Positions 8,766-15,303 are shown, counted from the stretch's first letter. The stretch is 26,287 bases of DNA from CAZAPZ01 sp964487285 (GCA_964487285.1 CAZAPZ010000009.1:1-26287), one strand, 5' to 3'. A program made the numbers and translations. The notes: a model not told the origin generated them from the sequence alone.

Positions 8766-9650
8766 ATGTCCGCTTATCTTGCAACTGTTTTTATCAACAT
8801 AGGAATTTATATGATACTTGCGTTAGGACTGAATATCATTGTAGGTTATGCAGGGCAAATTTCTTTGGGGCATGCCGCTTTTTGGGCTATTGGAGCTTAT
8901 GCTTTTGCTATATTAACAACAAAGTTTGCGATCCCATTCTTTTTGTCTGCCGTAATTGCAATAGTTATAGCAGCTTTTATAGGTATATTGCTTGGACTGC
9001 CGAGTCTGAGAGTAAGAAACGATGCCCTTGCGATTATAACCATAGGCATAAATTTTATCGTACAGGCAATATTTAGATACAATAATTTTTTCGGCGGTAC
9101 TATGGGCATAGGTTCAATTCCTTTCCCCGAGTTTGGATCAAAAGTTATTTCCATAAATGAATTTTTAATCTTAACCTATTTTATGGTTTTCGCAGTCGTT
9201 CTAATAAGCTATATTTTTAAGCGTTCTTGGGCATATACAGCATCCTCTGCCATCAAACAAAATGAATTAGCTGCCGATATGATTGGTATTAATCCATCGT
9301 TTTTTAAGATATTGGCATTTGGTTTGGGTGGAGCCACAGCCGGCATAGCAGGGGTGCTCTATGCAAGTTTTATAGGATTTATAGCGCCTGATGATTTCTC
9401 TTTTATAACATCCGTATCTATTTTGTCTATGGTTATGATAGGAGGAGAAAACACAATAATAGGGCCTTTATTCGGTGCATTCTTATTAATTTTGTTGCCG
9501 GAAATTTTTCAACCTATACAAAACTATAGTCTGCTTTTATACGGAGGATTACTTCTTGCTATTATGAGGTTTCAACCTGCCGGAATATTTGGAAAAGGCG
9601 GTATTGCATGGAAATTAATAAAAAAGAATTATGAAACCACTGCACAATAA
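8766..9650 (+). CDS. livM: LivM-type permease subunit of HAAT ABC importer; 3' end lies in a MITE
   Basis: The 294-residue inner-membrane protein carries the LivM hallmark ALGLNIIVGYAGQISLGHAA near the N terminus. It also has LRVRNDALAIITIGINFI (the cytoplasmic loop that meets the ATPases) and MVMIGGENTIIGPLFGA. It starts 3 bases after livH with AAGAAGGTG upstream. The last codons (ETTAQ, stop) are inside the left terminal inverted repeat of a MITE at 9632-9898, so the native C terminus has probably been replaced. The lost part would be a short cytoplasmic tail, since the final membrane segment (LLLYGGLLLAIM) and the family's RFQPAGIFG block are still present. The subunit is likely functional. 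Confidence 0.9.
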   Translation: MSAYLATVFINIGIYMILALGLNIIVGYAGQISLGHAAFWAIGAYAFAILTTKFAIPFFLSAVIAIVIAAFIGILLGLPSLRVRNDALAIITIGINFIVQAIFRYNNFFGGTMGIGSIPFPEFGSKVISINEFLILTYFMVFAVVLISYIFKRSWAYTASSAIKQNELAADMIGINPSFFKILAFGLGGATAGIAGVLYASFIGFIAPDDFSFITSVSILSMVMIGGENTIIGPLFGAFLLILLPEIFQPIQNYSLLLYGGLLLAIMRFQPAGIFGKGGIAWKLIKKNYETTAQ

Positions 9651-9898
9651 GCACATTCACAGCGATATCTGCCTTTCTATAAATAATAAGGCAAATTTCC
9701 GCAGGACTATCTGGATAATTCAAGGAAGTAAAACATAAGCATATGGGAAAGCAGCTATCGCCCGAAGGGAAGGCTAATATTATGCAATCTTCGAGAAATA
9801 AAAATCCTCAAACTAACCGGTTAGTACCTCAAATTTTAATTTTCAAATCTTGCCCAATCTTAGCCTCCTGTGGATGCACTTATTGTGCAGTGGTCTCA
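9632..9898. mobile_element. MITE copy 1 between livM and livG
   Basis: The ends form terminal inverted repeats of about 30 bases with four mismatches. The core is TGARACCACTGCACAATAAG at the left, and its reverse complement ends at base 9898. Compared with copy 2 (15308-15456), the left 80 and right 85 bases align closely. Both share AAGGCAAA near the left and an ACCGGTTAGT block before a conserved AAATTTTAATTT. A 14-base palindrome ACTAACCGGTTAGT lies at 9812-9825. No transposase is encoded, so this is a non-autonomous element. It splits an otherwise tightly packed operon. Confidence 0.85.
9710..9815. other. 106-bp segment present only in MITE copy 1, possibly structured
   Basis: Copy 2 of the element lacks this stretch. 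In copy 1 it is bounded by ACTA at 9706-9709 and again at 9812-9815. Such short flanking repeats fit either an insertion into copy 1 or a deletion in copy 2. The interior can fold: GCATA (9739-9743) pairs with TATGC (9780-9784), enclosing a CCC-GAA-GGG hairpin. I do not recognise a known riboswitch or small RNA here. Confidence 0.4.
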
Positions 9899-9900
9899 TA

Positions 9901-10659
9901 ATGCTTAACGCAAAAAACATAACAAAGCTTTTCGGCCTGCTTAAAGCTTTGAACAATATTAATATGGAGATAAAAGAAGGCTCCATATATGGCATAGTTG
10001 GACCTAATGGAGCTGGCAAGACAACGCTTTTCAACATTATAAGCGGCATAATAAAGCCTACATTCGGAAAAATTTATTTAAATGGGAAAAATGTAACGGG
10101 CTATTCTCCTCATATTATGGCGAGAAAAGGTTTGGGAAGAACATTTCAGATAGTAAAGCCATTTTCTGATATGAGTGTTATGGAGAACGTGCTTGCTGCA
10201 TACGGTTTTAAATATTATACAAATATATTTGAGATTTTTCGTAAATACTCCAAACTGGACATGCAAAGGGTTGAAGAATTGATAGAAAGTGCAGGGCTTT
10301 TTGATATTAAGAATAAATTGGCAAAGACACTGCCGTTGGGATATCAAAGAAGACTTGAAATAGTTAGGGCTTTGGCTTTAAATCCGAAAATTATGCTGCT
10401 TGATGAATCGTTTTCAGGCTTAAGTCCCGAAGAAGTGCGAAATTTAGAAAATATGGTTATTTTATTAAATAAAAAAGGAATAACGGTTCTTATTATAGAG
10501 CATAACATGCCCATTATAATGAATTTATGTGAAAAAGTCATCGTTCTTAACTATGGAACAAAAATAGCTGAGGGCACACCTAAAGAAATAGTGAATAATC
10601 CTGTAGTTATAGAGTCATACTTAGGGAAAAAAAGGGTGCTTAAATATGCTGAAAATTAA
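9901..10659 (+). CDS. livG: LivG-type ATPase of HAAT ABC importer
   Basis: This cytoplasmic ATPase of 252 residues powers the importer. Walker A is GPNGAGKTT (residues 34-42). The signature block is LPLGYQRRLEIVRAL, the LivG version of LSGGQ, and Walker B is IMLLDES. The switch His is in LIIEHNM. The open frame runs back to a TTG at 9850, but those 17 codons lie in the MITE right arm and encode nothing family-like. ATG 9901 begins MLNAKNITKLFG, the normal LivG lead-in. The start is only 2 bases after the MITE end and no good ribosome site is visible, so expression may be reduced or depend on the element. Confidence 0.92.
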   Translation: MLNAKNITKLFGLLKALNNINMEIKEGSIYGIVGPNGAGKTTLFNIISGIIKPTFGKIYLNGKNVTGYSPHIMARKGLGRTFQIVKPFSDMSVMENVLAAYGFKYYTNIFEIFRKYSKLDMQRVEELIESAGLFDIKNKLAKTLPLGYQRRLEIVRALALNPKIMLLDESFSGLSPEEVRNLENMVILLNKKGITVLIIEHNMPIIMNLCEKVIVLNYGTKIAEGTPKEIVNNPVVIESYLGKKRVLKYAEN

Positions 10660-11350
10660 TAATGCATATATATCGTACGGAGAGATAAAAGCTGCAAGAG
10701 GCGTAAGTTTGGAAGTCGGATATGGCGAATGTGTTGCTGTAATCGGTGCTAACGGAGCTTCAAAAAGTACACTTCTTAAAGCTATAATGGGTTTAAAGAA
10801 GATTGATAGCGGCAGTATTATATTTGAAGATAGAGATATATCATCGCTTCCTGCTTATAAAAGAGCGCGTCTTGGCATATCACTCGTGCCGGAAGGTGGA
10901 AGGGTGTTTTTAGGCATAACTGTTTTAAGCAATCTTATGTTAGGTGTGTATAGAGAAAAAAATAAAGATATCATAAATAAAAGATTAGAATATGTATTTT
11001 ATATTTTTCCAAGATTATTTGAAAGGAAAAGTCAATCCGCAGGGACTCTTTCAGGCGGTGAAAGACAAATGCTTGCTATTGCCAGAGCGCTTATGGGAAA
11101 GCCGAAACTTTTGATGATAGATGAAATATCTCTTGGCTTAATGCCTATTCTTGTAGATAAAGTTTTTGAAATTATTGATTTATTACATAAAGATAATTTG
11201 ACTATTTTGTTAGCAGAGCAAAACGCTTTGAAAGCTATAGAAATTGCAGATAAGATATATTTATTGGAACTTGGTAAAATAGTAAAGGAAGGCAAAAACA
11301 ATGAGATGGCAGATGATCCGCATATCAAAGAGGCATATTTAGGCTATTAG
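10646..11350 (+). CDS. livF: LivF-type ATPase of HAAT ABC importer
   Basis: The 234-residue protein is the partner ATPase of LivG. It has the LivF layout: MLKINNAYISYGEIKAARGV, then Walker A, LGISLVPEGGRVF, signature TLSGGERQMLAIARAL, Walker B LLMIDEISLGL and the LLAEQNA switch region. Walker A reads GANGASKST (35-43), with Ser39 where Gly is expected just before Lys40. This Gly is nearly invariant in P-loops. The start overlaps livG by 14 bases. It is the last gene of the hut-transport operon. The rest of the protein is intact, so recent inactivation, altered nucleotide binding, or asymmetric use of the two ATP sites are all possible. Confidence 0.92.
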   Translation: MLKINNAYISYGEIKAARGVSLEVGYGECVAVIGANGASKSTLLKAIMGLKKIDSGSIIFEDRDISSLPAYKRARLGISLVPEGGRVFLGITVLSNLMLGVYREKNKDIINKRLEYVFYIFPRLFERKSQSAGTLSGGERQMLAIARALMGKPKLLMIDEISLGLMPILVDKVFEIIDLLHKDNLTILLAEQNALKAIEIADKIYLLELGKIVKEGKNNEMADDPHIKEAYLGY

Positions 11351-11354
11351 CCTA
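11340..11354 (+). terminator. Weak stem-loop at the livF stop codon
   Basis: TAGGCT and AGCCTA can pair around a three-base loop that contains the livF stop. Only a poor T-run follows, so termination is uncertain. It is the only hairpin I noted at the operon end. Confidence 0.3.
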
Positions 11355-11639
11355 TATTGTCTCAAATTACCAAACAACTTGGGATAGTATATTTGAATAA
11401 AAGCGTATTATTTTATCGTTGTTTATCTGCTTGTATGCATAGGGCAATGAATTAGAAAGAGAATAAAAATTTGAGATAAAGTTGTCTTGACAATTTAGTG
11501 TGATACAATTTAAGCAGAATTTCAGAAACGGGAAAAAATTGGTTGATAATACACTTAAACGATTCAATGAAATAATTTTCTGCGTATGAGAATTAAATAG
11601 GGTAGTTTTATGATAGACAGAGAAAAAAAGGAGGATATT
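11351..11639. promoter_or_regulatory. Intergenic region with possible promoter for the DsrE-like gene
   Basis: No gene is visible in these 289 bases. The best promoter guess is TTGTCT (11482-11487), 16 bases, then TACAAT (11504-11509), giving a leader of about 125 bases. TTGTC and GACAA around 11482-11493 form a near-palindrome over the -35 site that could bind a regulator. A consensus TTGACA at 11487-11492 is only 11 bases from the -10 site and is probably not used with it. Confidence 0.35.
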
Positions 11640-11960
11640 ATGAGTTCAAAGATTGTTATAATGCTTGTAAGCTCAAATATAGAAAAAATGAAAATTGGTC
11701 TTTTATATGGAACAAACGCCAAGAAAAACGGCTGGATTGATGATGTTAAATTTATGCTTCTTGGAAAATCTGAAAAAACAATTCTTGATAATCCGGATCT
11801 GCTTAAACTGCTTAACACAAATGGAGCAGTTGCATGCAAGTTTGTTGCCGAAGAAGAAAAAATTACTGAAAAATTGATAGATAAAGGTATGAAAGTTGAG
11901 TATGTAGGCGAGATGCTTTCAAACTATATAAAACAAGGATACACTCCCCTGACATTTTAA
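11640..11960 (+). CDS. DsrE/DsrF-like small protein
   Basis: The 106-residue cytoplasmic protein fits the DsrE-like family of alpha/beta proteins linked to sulfur relay. It opens KIVIMLVSSNIEKMKIGLLYG, has a strand VKFMLLGKSEKTI, and ends VEYVGEMLSNYIKQGYTPLTF, a typical family ending. Only C64 in GAVACKF is visible, so an active persulfide-carrying Cys is possible but unproven. The frame is open from 11610, but AAGGAGG just before ATG 11640 fixes the start there. It stands alone, followed by a short possible gene remnant and a terminator. Role unknown. Confidence 0.7.
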   Translation: MSSKIVIMLVSSNIEKMKIGLLYGTNAKKNGWIDDVKFMLLGKSEKTILDNPDLLKLLNTNGAVACKFVAEEEKITEKLIDKGMKVEYVGEMLSNYIKQGYTPLTF

Positions 11961-12106
11961 ATTTACTGTTTGATAGATCCAAAAAGGCTTTAAAAAATAT
12001 TGGTCATTTTGAAGACGCCGGTTTTATTTTATTTTCCGAGTATGAACGGCCTTTGGGATTGTTGATCAGCATATTCAATGAAAATAGAGGCGGCAAGGTC
12101 AGATAG
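11951..12106 (+). pseudogene. Possible 3' remnant of an unidentified gene
   Basis: A 51-codon open stretch overlaps the end of the DsrE-like gene in another frame and ends at a TAG (12104-12106). It reads like real protein (ALKNIGHFEDAGFILFSEYE, then RPLGLLISIFNENRGGKVR) but has no usable start codon. A T-rich stem-loop follows 8 bases later, as expected behind a gene. I do not recognise the family. Chance reading is possible. Confidence 0.3.
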
Positions 12107-12113
12107 AAAATAT

Positions 12114-12135
12114 CAAATCTTTCAGATTGTTTTTT
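12114..12135 (+). terminator. Stem-loop with T-run downstream of the DsrE-like gene
   Basis: AATCT and AGATT pair around TTC, followed by GTTTTTT. The stem is short but the T-run is good. Confidence 0.5.
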
Positions 12136-12155
12136 GATTTTAATGGGCAGTGCTT

Positions 12156-12195
12156 GCATACCCCTCTTAACTTCTTAAAGTAGAGAGGGGTATGC
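12156..12195. terminator. Strong stem-loop between convergent DsrE-like and rubrerythrin genes
   Basis: GCATACCCCTCT pairs perfectly with AGAGGGGTATGC, and a four-base inner stem ACTT/AAGT lies in the loop. It sits between two convergent genes, so it may block transcription from both sides. T-runs on either side are weak. Confidence 0.55.
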
Positions 12196-12233
12196 TTTGC
12201 GATTATTATGCAGTATATCGATTTCGTTTTATA

Positions 12234-12818
12234 TTAATACTCTTCAACTAAAACTTGGAAATAGCTTTCGGGATGATCACAGGACGGGCATTTTTTAGGA
12301 GGTTCTATGCCTTCATGAACATATCCGCAATTTCTGCATATCCAATAAACTTTCTGTTTCTTTTTGAAGACGGTTCCGTCTTCAACATTTTTAAGAAGTT
12401 CTTTGTATCTTACCTCATGATGTTCTTCAACCGCTGAGATCGACTTAATTCTATAGGCTATCTGTTTATGTCCTTCGCTTTCTGCAGCATTTGCAAATTC
12501 AGGGTAGAGCGTTGAACACTCAAAGTGCTCGCCTGCGATAGAAGCCTTAAGATTTTCCGCTGTATTTCCTGATGTCAGAGGAGCTGCAGCTTCCACGCTT
12601 ATTTCACCAATCTTTTTATCACCTTTTTCATTGAGTTCATTCATCATTCTGAAAAACCATTTAGCATGTTCGCATTCGTTATCAGCTGTTTCACTAAAAA
12701 TAGCGCTTATCTGCTCAAATCCCTCTTTTTTTGCAATTTTAGAATACATTGTGTATCTGTTTCTTGCCTGGGATTCGCCAACGAAAGCCTTGACCAAGTT
12801 TTCAAATGTTTTGTCCAT
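12234..12818 (-). CDS. rbr: Rubrerythrin
   Basis: This peroxide-reducing non-haem iron protein belongs to anaerobic oxidative-stress defence. The 194 residues have the two expected parts. The four-helix diiron domain (1-150) shows E15, E48 and H51 in NECEH, E97 and E100 in GEHFE, and E131 and H134 in VEEHHE. The C-terminal rubredoxin domain binds one iron through C161, C164, C177 and C180. AGGAGG precedes ATG at 12818. It is divergent from a PerR-like regulator, an arrangement common for peroxide-responsive pairs, which suggests that regulator controls it. Confidence 0.95.
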   Translation of the reverse strand: MDKTFENLVKAFVGESQARNRYTMYSKIAKKEGFEQISAIFSETADNECEHAKWFFRMMNELNEKGDKKIGEISVEAAAPLTSGNTAENLKASIAGEHFECSTLYPEFANAAESEGHKQIAYRIKSISAVEEHHEVRYKELLKNVEDGTVFKKKQKVYWICRNCGYVHEGIEPPKKCPSCDHPESYFQVLVEEY

Positions 12819-12847
12819 AATCTTCCTCCTAACTTTGATATAGATAT

Positions 12848-12875
12848 ATTATAATACAAGCTGTCGCTGTTTCAA
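12848..12875 (-). promoter_or_regulatory. Sigma-70-type promoter of rubrerythrin
   Basis: On the minus strand, TTGAAA (12875-12870) is followed after 16 bases by a perfect TATAAT (12853-12848). This leaves a short leader with AGGAGG. A loose match to the PerR box lies just upstream at about 12880-12894 (about 9 of 14 positions). Confidence 0.65.
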
Positions 12876-12892
12876 GAGATAAAAATTATTAC

Positions 12893-12921
12893 TTGCTATC
12901 TTGAACCTTTTATCATATATT
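12893..12921 (+). promoter_or_regulatory. Candidate promoter of the PerR-like gene
   Basis: TTGCTA (12893-12898), 17 bases, then TATATT (12916-12921). Transcription would begin near 12928, next to the ATG at 12929, so the message would be nearly leaderless. No ribosome site precedes that ATG. Confidence 0.45.
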
Positions 12922-12928
12922 TTCTTTT

Positions 12929-13351
12929 ATGGTAAAACAAATTTATAACAAAAGAATGGCAATAGATATTCTAAAGGCAAAAAACCTAAAGGTGACTCCT
13001 CAGCGAATAGAATTGATGAATGGGATTTATGAATTAGGGCATGCTTCTATTGAGATGATATACAGGAGAATAAGAAATAAATTTCCTACTATCTCTATTG
13101 CAACTATCTACAAAATAGTTGATACACTCCTTCATAAAAATATCCTTGATGAAATACATATCTCGGTAGGTAAAAATAGATATGAGTTGAGGGGAAAGTC
13201 TCACACACATCATATTTGTACAATTTGTGGAAAAATATCCGACATATATTTGAATTCAAAATTGCTTTTGAAGCAAATTAAGAATGAAGGATATAGTCCT
13301 CTCAAATGCGAAATCTATTTTTACGGTATCTGTCCTAATTGCCAAAAATAA
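12929..13351 (+). CDS. Fur-family regulator, PerR-like
   Basis: The 140-residue protein has the Fur winged helix (residues about 10-85, VTPQRIELMNGIYELGHASI and IATIYKIVDTLLHKNILDE) and a C-terminal metal domain. The structural zinc site is C97/C100 and C135/C138. Candidate regulatory ligands are H38, E86, H92, H94 and D105. An Asp at the D105 position marks PerR rather than Fur in Bacillus, but the residue matching PerR Asp85 is Glu here. Divergence from rubrerythrin supports a peroxide-sensing repressor. The ATG at 12929 lacks a Shine-Dalgarno sequence; Met10 (base 12956) is an alternative start. Fur family is firm, PerR function is inferred. Confidence 0.85.
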   Translation: MVKQIYNKRMAIDILKAKNLKVTPQRIELMNGIYELGHASIEMIYRRIRNKFPTISIATIYKIVDTLLHKNILDEIHISVGKNRYELRGKSHTHHICTICGKISDIYLNSKLLLKQIKNEGYSPLKCEIYFYGICPNCQK

Positions 13352-13398
13352 TATTTCTATTGAGATCCCATTAATTACAGTTATACTTATTACTATTT

Positions 13399-13430
13399 TT
13401 GTATGAAAAATAAAGCTATATTGCATACAA
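13399..13430. promoter_or_regulatory. Inverted repeat upstream of the outer-membrane barrel gene
   Basis: TTGTATG (13399-13405) and CATACAA (13424-13430) are perfect inverted copies with centres 25 bases apart. A -10-like TATATT lies between them at 13417-13422. This fits a dimeric regulator site over a promoter, but the factor is unknown. Confidence 0.35.
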
Positions 13431-13457
13431 ATTTAATTGTATCCATAGGAGGGATGT

Positions 13458-14141
13458 ATGAAAAGGTTTTCAGTTTTATTTTTAATGGTAGGATTTGCAC
13501 TTATATTTGCAACTTCAAGTTTTGCGGCTAATAATTCGTTTGGAATTAAAGCAGGCACGCTTGGTGTTGGTCCCGAAGTAGAGCACTCTTTTAACAAAAG
13601 TATAGGTATCCGCATGGGATTTAATTATTTCAACCTTACAAGAAGCGCTAAGGAAGGTAACATTGATTATAATCTTAAAGCGAAGTTTAGAAACTTTGCA
13701 GCTCTGCTTGATTGGCATCCTTTTAAAGGAGCATTTAGAATAAGTGCAGGTGTTTTATATAACAAGAATAAAATAGAGGGAAATGGAAAAGCGGCCGGCG
13801 CACTCAGCAATGAAACATTCAAAATAGGCAATACAACATACAGCATCAAGGATATAGGAAGCGTTAATGGAACAATAGAATACCAAGACCTTAATCCGTA
13901 TCTTAGCTTTGGATGGGACACATCAGCAGTCAAAGCAAAAGGAATTGGTTTTATTTTTGAACTCGGTGCTGTTTATCAAGGGAAATCAAAAGTGAGACTT
14001 GAGGCTACAGGCAATAATGCCATTACAAACTCTCAAGCATTTAAAAACAACTTGAAAATAGAAACAAACAATGTTAAACATGATGCAGACAAAGCAAAAG
14101 TTTGGCCTGTTATCTCGCTCGGTTTAGTTTATAGATTTTAA
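13458..14141 (+). CDS. Outer-membrane beta-barrel protein of unknown function
   Basis: The 227-residue protein has a clear Sec signal (MKRFSVLFLMVGFALIFATS, cleavage after SFA). The mature chain alternates polar and hydrophobic residues in strand-like runs such as IGIRMGFNYFN, AALLDWHPFKGAFRISAGVLYN and VISLGLVYRF. It ends in Phe with the aromatic pattern recognised by the outer-membrane assembly machinery. The GTLGVGPEVEHSF opening and the LLDWHPF block suggest a small eight-strand-type barrel family of uncharacterised outer-membrane proteins. AGGAGG precedes the ATG. It is monocistronic, with a strong terminator behind. Location is well supported; function is not. Confidence 0.75.
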   Translation: MKRFSVLFLMVGFALIFATSSFAANNSFGIKAGTLGVGPEVEHSFNKSIGIRMGFNYFNLTRSAKEGNIDYNLKAKFRNFAALLDWHPFKGAFRISAGVLYNKNKIEGNGKAAGALSNETFKIGNTTYSIKDIGSVNGTIEYQDLNPYLSFGWDTSAVKAKGIGFIFELGAVYQGKSKVRLEATGNNAITNSQAFKNNLKIETNNVKHDADKAKVWPVISLGLVYRF

Positions 14142-14154
14142 AATAAATAGTTGA

Positions 14155-14194
14155 TTATCCCTGCAATCATCGTTGAGAATAATTGCAGGGATAA
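14155..14194 (+). terminator. Strong terminator behind the barrel-protein gene
   Basis: TTATCCCTGCAAT pairs perfectly with ATTGCAGGGATAA (13 bp), followed closely by a T-rich tract (CATTTTTAGTTTT). Confidence 0.85.
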
Positions 14195-14278
14195 GACATT
14201 TTTAGTTTTCAGTTAATTTCTATCCGTTATGTTAATGCCGATTATTTACTCAATCTATCGTATTTATCAGTGTTTTCA

Positions 14279-14307
14279 TTTACAAATTTATTAAAAGCTG
14301 ATACAAT
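14279..14307 (+). promoter_or_regulatory. Promoter of the HDOD gene
   Basis: TTTACA (14279-14284), 17 bases, then TACAAT (14302-14307). The expected transcription start is about 3 bases before the ATG, so this message may be leaderless. Confidence 0.6.
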
Positions 14308-14316
14308 AAAATACCT

Positions 14317-15147
14317 ATGATTGATGTACAAAATGTTATAAGAACTGCAAAGAGTATGGTTTCGTTTCCTACCGCTGCAAAAAAGTTGATAGAAATATTA
14401 AATGAAGATGTAGGCGCTGCTCAAGTAATTAAAATATTATTGCTTGATCCTTCGATTACGGCACGTATTGTAGTTGTTGCAAACTCTCCGTTTTATGCTT
14501 CGCGTAAAAAGATAACAGATATCAGACAAGCTATTACCAGAATTGGATTTAGAATGGTAAAGCAGATAGCCATAACACAAAGCTTCGGGAGTATGTTCGG
14601 CCGATACGATCTTATGGACAAGCTTTTGTGGGAACATGCCATAGCTGTTGCCATTCTCAATAGAGAAATATCTCAAAATTTGGAAGGCATTTCCAGTGAA
14701 ACGGCATATACAGTCGGCTTGCTTCATGATTTCGGTAAAGTAATATTAAAAAAAGCAATACCGGAAAGTTATAATAGTATAGTTGAGACATTTTATAATG
14801 GCGATAAAGATATGAAAGAGCTGGAATTTGATGCTATAGGTATCACTCATGACTATATTATTGGTGAAATGGCTGCGATATGGAATTTAGGGGATGTTAT
14901 GGCTTTTGCTCTTTCGCATCATCATGGCCCTTTTAACAAAGAACATGGCAAGGCGAATGATTATGCTGTCATTGCAAATCTATCCGATGCCATTGCAAAT
15001 AAAAATGGAATCGGAAGAAAAAATCATAAGGAAATAGATATTGAATCAACCGAATCATTTAATATGATCGGTTCAACAATTGCGGATATTAAATTAATTG
15101 AGAACGAAAGTATAAAACAATTTTCAGACACTATAAACCTTTTTTAA
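14317..15147 (+). CDS. HDOD-domain signalling protein
   Basis: The 276-residue cytoplasmic protein is almost entirely an HDOD domain (about 10-210), a relative of HD-type phosphohydrolases. HDOD domains are often found with chemotaxis, cyclic-di-GMP or stress signalling. Family blocks are SFPTAAKKLIEIL, LLLDPSITARIVVVANSPFY, DIRQAITRIGFRMVKQIAIT and VGLLHDFGKVIL, with H137-D138 retained. Many HDOD proteins lack the other metal ligands and act as binding scaffolds; the later SHHHGPF block is also present here. No ribosome site precedes the ATG. The cheW gene lies nearby on the opposite strand, which is consistent with a signalling role but does not prove it. Confidence 0.85.
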   Translation: MIDVQNVIRTAKSMVSFPTAAKKLIEILNEDVGAAQVIKILLLDPSITARIVVVANSPFYASRKKITDIRQAITRIGFRMVKQIAITQSFGSMFGRYDLMDKLLWEHAIAVAILNREISQNLEGISSETAYTVGLLHDFGKVILKKAIPESYNSIVETFYNGDKDMKELEFDAIGITHDYIIGEMAAIWNLGDVMAFALSHHHGPFNKEHGKANDYAVIANLSDAIANKNGIGRKNHKEIDIESTESFNMIGSTIADIKLIENESIKQFSDTINLF

Positions 15148-15227
15148 ATAATTTTTTGTGATAAAATATCATTCAAACAGTATAATGAAATGCTGCAATA
15201 AAATTGATTAGTCAGGTATTATGTAAT

Positions 15228-15303
15228 GGGCGATTAGCTCAGCTGGGAGAGCGCTGCCTTCGCATGGCAGAGGTCAGGGGTTCGATTCCCCTACCGTCCA
15301 CCA
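15228..15303 (+). tRNA. tRNA-Ala (anticodon CGC)
   Basis: A full cloverleaf folds. The D arm is GCTC/GAGC, the anticodon stem is CTGCC/GGCAG with loop TTCGCAT, and the T arm is AGGGG/CCCCT with TTCGATT. CGC at 15261-15263 reads GCG. The acceptor stem has the G3-U70 pair that identifies alanine tRNA. The 3' CCA is encoded. One acceptor pair, A6-C67, is mismatched. A TATAAT at 15181-15186 is a likely promoter element. MITE copy 2 begins five bases after the CCA. Confidence 0.95.

Noticed and set aside
9739..9784. Known riboswitch inside MITE copy 1
   Set aside because: I compared it from memory with c-di-GMP, cobalamin, glutamine and fluoride motifs and found no convincing match.
9850..9900. 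Seventeen extra codons in front of livG
   Set aside because: They start with TTG inside the MITE right arm and do not match the family; ATG 9901 gives the usual LivG N terminus.
11487..11509. Perfect TTGACA as the -35 site of the DsrE-like gene
   Set aside because: The spacer to TACAAT is only 11 bases, too short for a sigma-70-type promoter.
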